The notes below the pieces were generated by a model that ran no database searches, was not told the origin of the DNA, and saw only the letters and a program-made list of their open reading frames with translations. This document shows positions 1 to 7,237 of a stretch of 28,817 nucleotides of DNA, piece after piece. The translations under genes were made by a program, and so were the position numbers. Source of the DNA: Anaeroplasmataceae bacterium (GTDB lineage: Bacteria; Bacillota_I; Bacilli_A; Acholeplasmatales; JAEDCM01); NCBI GenBank assembly GCA_016294165.1, contig JAEDCM010000022.1:1-28817 (forward strand), read 5' to 3'. The stretch's first letter is position 1; each line of letters opens with the position of its first letter.

Positions 1-220
1 GAAACCAGCATTTTCAACCGCTAATTTCCTACATTTCTATTATGATATTTTCAATTTACATAAAATTGATATATTTCGATGAAGATTTTAAATGCCAACT
101 GATATATTCTTTAGACGGATTTTTGATTTTTGCAAAAAGAATTCCAAATAAATAAATTTGCAATCTAGTAATAAAATGAAATATATGATAAAATAAATAT
201 ATCTTAAGGAGCTGGTAATT

Positions 221-265
221 ATGATATTACAATGTGCCCAATTTAATATAACTACAATCCTGTAA
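221..265 (+). CDS. possible 14-residue leader peptide
   Basis: A short reading frame starts with ATG at 221, nine bases after a good ribosome site (AAGGAG, 206-211), and reads MILQCAQFNITTIL. Its TAA stop (263-265) lies inside the 5' arm of the hairpin terminator at 256-295, just upstream of the DUF1016 gene. This layout would allow translation of the peptide to affect terminator folding, but there is no run of one amino acid that would identify an attenuation signal. It could equally be the tail end of something lost. The stretch 1-205 shows no gene; a TTGCAA box at 158-163 is a weak -35 candidate. Confidence 0.3.
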   Translation: MILQCAQFNITTIL

Positions 266-295
266 GGCTTAAAGCTTTGCAGGATTTATTTTTTT
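256..295 (+). terminator. hairpin terminator or attenuator before DUF1016 gene
   Basis: The arms at 256-270 and 272-286 pair over 15 positions (three of them G-T), and a T-rich run follows at 287-295. It is a convincing intrinsic terminator. Because it sits between a strong ribosome site with a mini-ORF and the DUF1016 start at 318, it may be an attenuator and not only an end-of-gene terminator. Confidence 0.65.
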
Positions 296-317
296 GAGAA
301 AAGGGGAAGTAAATACA

Positions 318-1297
318 ATGATTAAAACAAAAGAAATAACAATTATTGAGAAAGACTATTTAACTGATTTGAACAAAATTAAAGAAACTATTAGAACTAA
401 TCAAGCTAAAGCAATGGTAGTAGTTAATAGTGCTATGATAATGACCTATTATGAAATAGGTACTATCATTAATCAAAGAAAAGTGTGGGGAAGCAAATAT
501 ATAGAGAATCTAGCTAATGATTTAAAAGAATATGGAAAAAGTTTTTCTTTTAGAAATCTAAAATATATGAGTCAATTTGCAAAAGAATTTTCTGAATATG
601 AGATTAGGCACCATCTTGGTGCCCAAATTCCATGGAGAACAATAATTGATATTATGGCTAAATCAAACTCTCATGCAGAAATGTTGTGGTATATTAATGA
701 GACTCATAAAAACAAATGGTCAAGAAGCCAAGTAGAATTACAATTTAAAGCTAAAGCATATGAGAGATATCTAACTAATCCAGATGCTTCTATACAAGAT
801 AGTGAATTGTCTATTAATTCTGAATTAAATGAAATAGTAAAGGATACTTATGTCTTAGATTTCATAGGAGTAAATGATGTTACTTCTGAAAAAAATTACA
901 AAATAGTATATTATCTAACATTCAAAGATTTATATTAGAACTAGGTCAAGGATTTTCATTTGTTAGAGAAAAATATAGATTACCAATTGATGACATAGAA
1001 TATGAAATAGATCTTTTGTTCTATCATATTCCAAGTCATTCATATGTTGTTATAGAATTAAAAACAACAAAGTTCAAACCTGAATATATTGGTCAATTAT
1101 TATTCTATACAAATTATATAGATTTAAATATTAAAAGTGATTTAGATTCGCCTACTATTGGCATTGTGCTATGTAGTGAAGCTAATAGCGTAGTGTGTAA
1201 AACAACACTTAAGAATACAAAAAATTTAGCAATTTCAAAATATAAGGTTATTGAAGAATTAACAGATTATTTAGAAAGGAAATTAAATGGAAAATGA
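318..1297 (+). pseudogene. YhcG/DUF1016 PD-(D/E)XK nuclease, split by a frameshift
   Basis: Two reading frames together make one DUF1016 protein. The first (318-938) carries the N-terminal winged-helix-like DUF1016 domain, with the family signatures QIPWRTII, LWYINET and WSRSQVELQ. The second carries the PD-(D/E)XK nuclease domain (EIDLLFYH, then VVIELK). The linking segment, about 896-1015, reads IQRFILELGQGFSFV in the second frame, as expected of the family. The shift falls in the A7 run 889-895. Start is ATG 318 with AAGGGGAAG at 301-309. Known members (E. coli YhcG) are found near restriction systems and mobile DNA; their function is poorly defined. This may be a dead gene, a phase-variable gene, a programmed -1 frameshift (A AAA AAT) or a sequence error. 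Confidence 0.85.
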
Positions 1298-1669
1298 TTT
1301 TGAGTTATTTTTAGCGAAAATTCAAAATGTACGCTGAGACAGTCTGTTTACTAAATCGAAAAAACGATTAAAAATAGCAAAAAATACCCTAAAAATGATG
1401 ATTTTTACCTAATTTTGAGTAGAGTCATCATTTTTATTTTGTCTGAATTAGATTGTGTAAAATTGAAAATTTATGAAAATAGATGGTATCGTAACCGAAC
1501 GTGGTAGCAGTATACAAATCAATGAACAAATCACGTACCTAGTCTTTTTTCGTAAATCCACGTAATAAAGGGTTTTTTAAATTAAAACCTTTTGATACGT
1601 TACACATAGCAAAAAAACGTTGTGGTAGTGAATAAATGAAAATGGGTATTTTTGATGATTTTGATGAAT
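1298..1669. other. intergenic stretch without a recognisable gene
   Basis: No coding frame is supported in this gap. It contains a 5-bp dyad around an A run (AATCG at 1354-1358, CGATT at 1365-1369), an 11-bp perfect inverted repeat (1391-1401 with 1425-1435) followed by a T-rich run that could end transcription from the DUF1016 gene, and a weaker hairpin near 1567-1591. The 23-base loop of the 1391-1435 repeat makes it a mediocre terminator. Confidence 0.5.
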
Positions 1670-1697
1670 AAAAAGTGCCTAAGTATTACTTAGACAC
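1670..1697 (-). terminator. terminator of the HNH-methyltransferase operon
   Basis: On the minus strand the arms 1697-1687 and 1685-1675 pair with one mismatch, and five T residues follow (complement of 1670-1674). The methyltransferase stop codon (1688-1686) lies inside the hairpin, a compact arrangement common in this genome. Confidence 0.75.
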
Positions 1698-2255
1698 AAT
1701 AAAATTTATCCATTTATTTTCTCTATTAAGCTTATCAGTTTGAATCCATGATTCTTTTAATTTTAGTTTTGTTTTATCAAAAATTGATTTAAACTTATCC
1801 AAAGTCATATCATTATAGAATCTATCATCTCTATCTCCTTCAAAATCTCCATATTTAAAAGAAGCATACAGATAACCATTATCTTTTAATGAATCATAGA
1901 TTTTATTAAGTACATCTACTAAGTCAACTGAGCTTATATGTAATAAAGAAGCAGAAGCCCAAATCCCATCAAATAAATTTTTAAAAGACATCTCCTGAGC
2001 CTTAATATTATAAATTCTATTTTTATCAATTCCTGATCTTTCTGCGTTATCACAAAATTCTTTAGTTGGGTCTAAACAATAAACATCATATCCTAAAGAC
2101 TTTAATAATAAAGAATCTCTAGCTGACCCAAATCCCAAATCAAGAATTGTAGAATTCTTAGGTATATATTTTAATAATTTATTTAATTCATTGCTCATAT
2201 CAACATCTTTAGTTTTGTTGATATAATTTAATGAATTTATTTTATAATAATCCAT
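1686..2255 (-). CDS. class I SAM-dependent methyltransferase (189 aa)
   Basis: A small Rossmann-fold methyltransferase. Motif I is DLGFGSAR (residues 39-46), the acidic end of strand 2 is D62 (LDPT), and the motif IV region is FDGIWASASLLH (95-106), typical of Methyltransf_11/25-type enzymes. It has no NPPY/DPPY motif of amino-methylating DNA enzymes and no PC motif of C5 enzymes, so it is unlikely to be an ordinary modification subunit of a restriction system; a small molecule, protein or RNA is a more likely substrate. ATG 2255 follows the HNH gene stop (2259-2257) by one base, so the two are co-transcribed and probably translationally coupled. Its substrate cannot be told from the sequence. 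Confidence 0.8.
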   Translation of the reverse strand: MDYYKINSLNYINKTKDVDMSNELNKLLKYIPKNSTILDLGFGSARDSLLLKSLGYDVYCLDPTKEFCDNAERSGIDKNRIYNIKAQEMSFKNLFDGIWASASLLHISSVDLVDVLNKIYDSLKDNGYLYASFKYGDFEGDRDDRFYNDMTLDKFKSIFDKTKLKLKESWIQTDKLNRENKWINFIVSK

Positions 2256-2256
2256 A

Positions 2257-3255
2257 TTAGCAACCTCTACATCCTAGATAAAATTTATCTACATAATCAT
2301 GTTCAATAGCATAATCAAATTCTTGAAGTATTTTTGCATTCTTACTACCGAATGCATCCTGCCATACTTCATGAAGCTCAGATTGAAGTTTAAGGTTTCT
2401 TTCTTTTAATTTATTGATTTCATCAATAGTAGGAGTAGCATTAGATTTAGATGAATTACATCCTTTATGCACATAAACTAAATTCCATAAATCATCAGAA
2501 TACATATAGCTCCAAGGAATAACATGATCTCTTGATAATTCCTCACTTGGAATCTTTTCGCCGCATATGAAGCATACATGCTCCTCATTTTCATAATCTA
2601 GGAATTTATCAAAGAATGTTAATGCTTTAGGACGTCTAATCTTTTGTTCATCCATGATTCTTACCTTCTTACCAATACGAGGAGAAGAATTATAGTCCTC
2701 AAGCATTAAACTCCATCTATAATTTATTAAATCAAATAGGTCCTGTTGATTTTGATATAATTCTTTTAAATCACATTGATTAAATGTGATAAAATCTAAT
2801 TTTTTATCAAATACATAAAAAGAAAATTTTTCTTTTTTGTAATTTAAGAAGAAAGGTCCAACATTATCCTTTATATTTCTAACACTTTCTTTAATTGCTT
2901 TATCAAATTCACTTTTAAATCTTGTTTTTATTTCATCATCAACCTTGTTATAAACAGCTGGTTTATAATCTTTTTTATATTCTTGATATAAATCAATTAT
3001 CTTTCTTACATGCTGCAAAATAACAGGGGGTTGATTAGGTGCTGATTGAAATAAATTAAAATAGATAGTTTGATCCCAATAATATTTAAACATCTTTTCA
3101 GCAATATCAGAAATCTTAATGATAATAGTAGAAGAATTATCATTAACATATTTACTTGATAATTCTACAATAGCTTTAGACCATGCCATTTTATATGTGT
3201 TACTATAATCACATTCTCTAATGATTAATTTGAAATCATCTAAATACTTACTCAT
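2257..3255 (-). CDS. HNH endonuclease (332 aa)
   Basis: The C-terminal third holds an HNH/zinc module: CFICGEK (C228, C231 from the chosen start), SRDHVIPW with the catalytic D243-H244, an Asn near 258 (LWNLVYVH), and a second Cys-Lys group (KGCNSSKSN, about 264-272). This is HNH_4-like, the layout of a metal-dependent nuclease. The first 220 residues are unassigned and may be a recognition or sensing domain. ATG 3255 is chosen because AAGAAGG (3270-3264) lies eight bases upstream; GTG 3264 and ATG 3261 overlap or crowd that site. It is the first gene of a two-gene unit with the methyltransferase, beside other nuclease genes and an IS remnant, so a defence role is plausible but unproven. Confidence 0.8.
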   Translation of the reverse strand: MSKYLDDFKLIIRECDYSNTYKMAWSKAIVELSSKYVNDNSSTIIIKISDIAEKMFKYYWDQTIYFNLFQSAPNQPPVILQHVRKIIDLYQEYKKDYKPAVYNKVDDEIKTRFKSEFDKAIKESVRNIKDNVGPFFLNYKKEKFSFYVFDKKLDFITFNQCDLKELYQNQQDLFDLINYRWSLMLEDYNSSPRIGKKVRIMDEQKIRRPKALTFFDKFLDYENEEHVCFICGEKIPSEELSRDHVIPWSYMYSDDLWNLVYVHKGCNSSKSNATPTIDEINKLKERNLKLQSELHEVWQDAFGSKNAKILQEFDYAIEHDYVDKFYLGCRGC

Positions 3256-3275
3256 CGTCATCACCTTCTTATATG

Positions 3276-3284
3276 ATTATATCA
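3276..3284 (-). promoter_or_regulatory. possible extended -10 for the HNH operon
   Basis: Minus-strand TGATATAAT (3284-3276) matches an extended -10 box. It lies very close to the ribosome site at 3270-3264, so the leader would be extremely short, and no good -35 is seen. Weak call. Confidence 0.3.
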
Positions 3285-3383
3285 TATTTTTTTATCAAAT
3301 TTACATTATAATATGTTCTTAACTATTATTAATCAAGTATAAATTTAAACTTTTTTTATAAAGTTAATTAAACCAAGACTAAA

Positions 3384-3422
3384 AATCCTCAAATATATGA
3401 TTTTTAAAAATCTTTGAGGATT
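3384..3422 (-). terminator. hairpin terminator downstream of IS110 remnant
   Basis: Arms AATCCTCAAA (3384-3393) and its complement (3413-3422) form a 10-bp perfect stem. Read on the minus strand a TTTTTAG run follows, so it would stop minus-strand transcription coming from the IS110 remnant before the HNH promoter. The rest of 3265-3455 holds no gene. A second perfect 11-bp inverted repeat (3435-3445 with 3452-3462, loop CGCCGC) overlaps the transposase stop codon. Confidence 0.6.
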
Positions 3423-3455
3423 GTAGTTTATTCCAAAATAAATATCGCCGCATAT

Positions 3456-3675
3456 TTATTTTACAAGTTTAGGATCAAAATCTTTATTGTGTTTCTCAAG
3501 ATAGAATATGGTATTAATTAATCTTCTAGCAACATGAGATAAAGCTACTCTGTGGTCTTTACCTTCGTTTCTTTTCTTCCAATAGAAATCAGAGATTGCT
3601 GGGTTATGAACATAAAATGTTTCTGCAGAATTCATTAAATACTTTCTTAAGTATGATGAACCATGGTTGCTCTTT
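3456..3675 (-). mobile_element. IS110-family transposase, C-terminal remnant
   Basis: Minus-strand codons from 3675 to a TAA at 3458-3456 encode the end of an IS110/IS116/IS902-type transposase (Transposase_20 domain): GSSYLRKYLMNSA, then FYWKKRNEGK, then HRVALSHVARRL. About 72 codons survive of a protein normally about 400 residues long. An in-frame stop lies immediately upstream and the N-terminal DEDD catalytic domain is absent, so the element is dead. The 180 bases between it and the next gene show no confident feature. It documents past transposition into this island. Confidence 0.85.
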
Positions 3676-3858
3676 TATTATAATTAGTTTATCCTTATTA
3701 TTTAAATAAAATACAAAATCTACATTTTCACCAAAAAAACTGATAATTATCTTCCTACTATTATAGATATTTTGAATTATTCTTGGAAAATAAATGGTAG
3801 AATATAGATATTTAATAGACCTGTATGGTAAGATATAAAGTAATGGGAGTTGTTAACT

Positions 3859-4728
3859 ATGAAAAAAGTAATTATCCTTTTATTAGTTTTTATTATATTT
3901 ACTTTGACATTTTTTTCTGTTAAAAATTGTGATGTAGTTTTTAACGGACATCGTTGCATTGTTTATGAATCTATATATGCAGAAAATGATGATTATATTG
4001 TATTTCCTGTAGTTGTTTATAATAAAAAAACTGACAAATATTATCAAGCTAAAACACTAGATGATAAAGATTATAATGGTGAAGGTGCCTTTAAAATTGA
4101 ACTTATTGAAGATAAGTATAATATTTATACTAATACCAAAAAATTGACCTTTTCATATGATGGAAAGATGACTAATGAAGAAGTAATATTAGATGAAAAA
4201 TCAGATGAATATAAATATAGTTTAATAGAAGAAGGTTTTTACTCTTCTTACCAAAGAATTAATCCAGATGAAGAAGAACTAACAGATATAGAAAAAGAAA
4301 TATGGAAATATGCCAAAAATAAGTCATTAAAAAAGAAATTCCCGTATTACATTGAAGGAAATTGTAAAAGGAAAGATCATTATATCTATTTTAATGTTAA
4401 CGTTTATGATAAGGCGATGTGGAAAGGACAATCATTAGTAAATCAAGGTGCTAAATCTGCAACATTAAATCGAATTAATGAAAATACCAAAGAAATTGAA
4501 GAGCTTTTATCTTTCAATAATTCTTCGATAAAGTGTTTTAATGACGATTATGTTTTCTTATATAACAAAAAGAAGGATTCATTAGATTATTATAATATTA
4601 AAACTAAGGAACAAAAGACTATATCTAAAAGTGATGATTGGTATTTCTTTTATACAACTGAAAAATATGCTTTAAGAATTAATCAAAAGAGAGCTTCATA
4701 TAGCTATAAATTATACACTTTAAATTAG
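3859..4728 (+). CDS. membrane-anchored protein of unknown function (289 aa)
   Basis: Residues 3-20 are a single strongly hydrophobic segment after MKK, so the protein is either exported or anchored by its N-terminus with the rest outside the cell; a Cys near residue 24 (VKNC) is not in a convincing lipobox. The remainder is hydrophilic and rich in Lys, Asp, Glu and Tyr, with repeated short strands (YYQAKTL, YYIEGN, YIYFNVN) suggesting a beta-rich extracytoplasmic domain. No family was recognised. ATG 3859 is preferred over TTG 3850 because GGGAG (3845-3849) lies nine bases before it. The last twelve codons plus stop recur at 8603-8638, so a paralogue once existed there. Confidence 0.7.
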   Translation: MKKVIILLLVFIIFTLTFFSVKNCDVVFNGHRCIVYESIYAENDDYIVFPVVVYNKKTDKYYQAKTLDDKDYNGEGAFKIELIEDKYNIYTNTKKLTFSYDGKMTNEEVILDEKSDEYKYSLIEEGFYSSYQRINPDEEELTDIEKEIWKYAKNKSLKKKFPYYIEGNCKRKDHYIYFNVNVYDKAMWKGQSLVNQGAKSATLNRINENTKEIEELLSFNNSSIKCFNDDYVFLYNKKKDSLDYYNIKTKEQKTISKSDDWYFFYTTEKYALRINQKRASYSYKLYTLN

Positions 4729-4770
4729 CGGTTTTAAATTTAATGAGGGAGATGTTTTAAATGAAAAATA
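4693..4770 (+). repeat. direct repeat, left copy (78 bp)
   Basis: It spans the last codons of the preceding gene, the intergenic gap with its ribosome site, and the first ten bases of the DUF4375 gene. It matches 8603-8680 at 73 of 78 positions without gaps, the first 36 bases being identical. See the right copy. Confidence 0.95.
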
Positions 4771-5618
4771 AGTTATCTTTGATTTCACTATTTGTAACAT
4801 TTATTGGTGGGTGTGGCGTTGGTATAAACATTATGTTATCTGAAATATTATATTCAGATATAGATGAATTTGGTAATACACCAATGTGGTATCAAATATT
4901 TATGTATATATCATTATTCACAACTTTTGTTGGTATTATATTGAGTGCATTTTTTAGAAATAAAGCAAATACAAAAATAATTGAGAAGAAAATAGAAGTA
5001 GCATTATTGATTATCGGTTCTATTCTAATGTTTGGCTTTGCATTATCAAGAGAAGAATCATATTTTAAAGATGTATTAATTTGTATGGGTGGGTTATTAT
5101 TTTTTGTTGGTTTGTTTTGTTTTATTTCTACGGAAATTGGTTTGCATAGAAATTATATAATCGATATGAAAATACCATCAATGGAAGAAATTTGGGATAA
5201 AACAGATGTAAATGATTTTGCAGTATCTATTTTTCTTTATTTGGTGGATAAAGAATCTAGGGATATACTATCAAAGGAAGAAAAAGCAGTTTTAATCGTA
5301 AGAACATTCGTAGAAGAAGTATATAATGGTGGTTTTGAACAATTTATGGATAATTCTAGTGGTAATTATTTTAATGATTTACTAGAATCTTTTGAATTAA
5401 TCAAGGCTAACAAATTAATAGAAATATATAAAGATATAATAAATAAATTTCCTATGAACCTTTCAGATGAAAAACGAGAAAATGTTTATGATGCAATCAT
5501 TACAGAAAATCTTGATAACATTAGACAATGTGATTTACAAATGTATGAAATTGAAGGAAGTTATTTTGATGAAATTGTATATAATTATGTGATGGAAAAT
5601 AAAGATAGATTTAATTAA
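4761..5618 (+). CDS. four-TM protein with C-terminal DUF4375 (DMP19-like) domain (285 aa)
   Basis: Four hydrophobic segments (about residues 6-26, 44-65, 79-97 and 104-124) are followed by a soluble domain from about residue 140. That domain carries the DUF4375 signature: a helix ending in EEVYNGGFEQF (185-195), then NSSGNYFND, an acidic helix and FDEIVYNYVM near the C-terminus. DUF4375 is the fold of DMP19, a DNA-mimic protein of Neisseria, but most members have no known role and are soluble; membrane tethering is unusual. GGGAGA (4747-4752) lies before ATG 4761. Its first codons and ribosome site are shared with the unrelated membrane gene at 8671, so its 5' end lies in recombined DNA. Confidence 0.75.
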   Translation: MKNKLSLISLFVTFIGGCGVGINIMLSEILYSDIDEFGNTPMWYQIFMYISLFTTFVGIILSAFFRNKANTKIIEKKIEVALLIIGSILMFGFALSREESYFKDVLICMGGLLFFVGLFCFISTEIGLHRNYIIDMKIPSMEEIWDKTDVNDFAVSIFLYLVDKESRDILSKEEKAVLIVRTFVEEVYNGGFEQFMDNSSGNYFNDLLESFELIKANKLIEIYKDIINKFPMNLSDEKRENVYDAIITENLDNIRQCDLQMYEIEGSYFDEIVYNYVMENKDRFN

Positions 5619-5680
5619 TAAGGGAGTGAAGACAAAAACTTAGACTTTAATGAGAGGTTAAGTTATGTAATATTTAAACG

Positions 5681-5734
5681 ATATTATATTTCGCAAAAAT
5701 AAATATTGTTTAAAATTGCGAAATATAATATAAT
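5681..5734 (+). promoter_or_regulatory. perfect 16-bp dyad overlapping the first ATPase promoter
   Basis: Arms ATATTATATTTCGCAA (5681-5696) and TTGCGAAATATAATAT (5716-5731) are exact complements separated by 19 bases. A second, staggered pair TTTAAAC/GTTTAAA occupies 5673-5679 and 5708-5714. The likely promoter is TTGTTT (5706-5711), 17 bases, TATAAT (5729-5734), so the right arm covers the spacer and -10. This is the geometry of an operator or of a cruciform switch controlling the ATPase gene. Confidence 0.65.
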
Positions 5735-5754
5735 GTTATTGAGGTGATAATATT

Positions 5755-6939
5755 ATGAAAATTATAAAAAGAAATACATATCTCAATAAATTAATAAATG
5801 TTAAAGATGTTCCCGATATAAAAGTTATTACAGGAGTAAGAAGAGCTGGTAAATCTAAATTAATGGATTTATATAATGATTATCTTAATAATGAGGGTAA
5901 TAATATCATTCATATAAAATTAAATCTAAAGAAATTCGAAAAATTATTAAATGCCGATAACTTATATAACTACATATCAAATAGTTATGTTGATAATAAA
6001 AATAATTATTTACTGATTGATGAAATACAAATGTGTGAAGGATTTGAAAGAATTATAAATAGTTTATATGAAGAAGAAAAATATGATATATATTTAACTG
6101 GTTCAAATGCTTTTTTATTAAGTAGTGATTTAGCTACATTATTTGGTGGACGTGTTTTTGAGATAAAAGTATTTCCATTTTCATTTAAAGAGTATTTAGA
6201 ATATTATCCTTCAAATGATATTGATAGTTCGTTTGATAAGTACTTTAAAACAGGAGGAATGTCTGGTTCATATTTATATAGAAATGAGAGTGATTCTCTA
6301 ACATATATTGAAAGCATTGTCAAAACTACTATAATTAGAGATATTGTTGATAAGTATCATATAGAAAATGAAGATTTATTAAAGATGATTTATGAGTTTT
6401 TAATGGATAATATTGGTAATCAAACCTCAATCAGAAATATTGCTAATAAGTTGACATCATCAACATATAAAACTAATGATAAAACATGTGGGGCATACAT
6501 TGATTACCTATGTAAAAGTTTCTTGTTTTATCCTATTCAAAGATATAATATTAAAGGAAATAAGTATTTAGAGTCAGACAAGAAATATTATTTATCAGAT
6601 TTAAGCTTTAGAAGAGCGATTCTTGGTAATAGGTATATGGATAGAGGCCATTTGTATGAAAATATAGTTGCGATTGAATTGCTTAGAAGAGAATATGAGG
6701 TATATGTTGGAAAACTTTATGATAAAGAAGTGGATTTCGTAGCTATTAAAAATGGAAGAAAAACATATTTACAAGTGTGTGATGATTTATCAAATCCAGA
6801 AACTTTCAAAAGAGAAGTTTCGCCATTAAAAGCAATTAATGATTCGTATCCTAAATTAGTAATCGCTAGAACTAAGGCTGAAACATATGATTATGAAGGG
6901 ATTGAAATTATAGATATAGCTAAATGGGTGAATGAATAA
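5755..6939 (+). CDS. AAA ATPase with DUF4143 domain (394 aa)
   Basis: The N-terminal half is an AAA_14 ATPase: Walker A GVRRAGKS (27-34), Walker B YLLIDE (85-90), sensor TGSNAF (115-120) and the family's GGRVFEIKVFPFSF segment. The C-terminal half is DUF4143, with a winged-helix-like part and a degenerate PD-(D/E)XK-like end, KEVDFV (324-329) followed by YLQV where an active enzyme would have ExK. Proteins of this type are very common in gut anaerobes and remain without a defined function; toxin, defence and regulatory roles have been suggested. GAGGTGAT at 5741-5748 sets ATG 5755. Single gene, with its own promoter and terminator. Confidence 0.88.
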   Translation: MKIIKRNTYLNKLINVKDVPDIKVITGVRRAGKSKLMDLYNDYLNNEGNNIIHIKLNLKKFEKLLNADNLYNYISNSYVDNKNNYLLIDEIQMCEGFERIINSLYEEEKYDIYLTGSNAFLLSSDLATLFGGRVFEIKVFPFSFKEYLEYYPSNDIDSSFDKYFKTGGMSGSYLYRNESDSLTYIESIVKTTIIRDIVDKYHIENEDLLKMIYEFLMDNIGNQTSIRNIANKLTSSTYKTNDKTCGAYIDYLCKSFLFYPIQRYNIKGNKYLESDKKYYLSDLSFRRAILGNRYMDRGHLYENIVAIELLRREYEVYVGKLYDKEVDFVAIKNGRKTYLQVCDDLSNPETFKREVSPLKAINDSYPKLVIARTKAETYDYEGIEIIDIAKWVNE

Positions 6940-7015
6940 TATCAATATAGTTCCATAAATGGGAATCATAGTTCAAGTAAACATAGAAAAACAAAATAGT
7001 GTATACTATCATGTT

Positions 7016-7049
7016 ATATATGGGATGATTAATCGTTCCATATATTTTT
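7016..7049 (+). terminator. terminator of the first ATPase gene
   Basis: Arms 7016-7025 and 7036-7045 pair over ten positions (one G-T) around a ten-base loop, followed by TTTT at 7046-7049. It lies about 80 bases after the ATPase stop. Confidence 0.65.
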
Positions 7050-7110
7050 GTTATTGAAATCAATTCATATGCATACATTAATAGTATAGATAATGCGGCG
7101 GTTATTGTAA

Positions 7111-7163
7111 AGCCAATTGTCGAGTTAATAAATAGCCAATTGTCGAGTTATTTTCGCGACAAT
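7111..7163 (+). repeat. tandem 17-bp repeats plus inverted half-site upstream of the second ATPase
   Basis: AGCCAATTGTCGAGTTA occurs exactly at 7111-7127 and 7134-7150, a 23-base period. The second copy's ATTGTCG (7139-7145) is mirrored by CGACAAT at 7157-7163. Three equally related half-sites thus lie just upstream of the promoter at 7177-7205. This resembles a multi-site operator or an iteron-like binding array. The rest of 6940-7237 holds only the terminator and promoter described here. Confidence 0.8.
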
Positions 7164-7176
7164 CATAGGAAAATAC

Positions 7177-7205
7177 TTGAATCTTTGATGTGTATATCAT
7201 ATAAT
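7177..7205 (+). promoter_or_regulatory. promoter of the second ATPase gene
   Basis: TTGAAT (7177-7182), a 17-base spacer and TATAAT (7200-7205) make a near-consensus vegetative promoter that would start transcription about 25 bases before the ATG at 7238. The repeat array ends 13 bases upstream of the -35. Confidence 0.7.
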
Positions 7206-7237
7206 ATATGTAGGTTAAACAGAAACGAGGCATGCGA

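Noticed and set aside
1686..3255. Classical restriction-modification system
   Set aside because: The methyltransferase has no NPPY/DPPY or PC motif and no target-recognition domain, so it is not a recognisable DNA modification enzyme.
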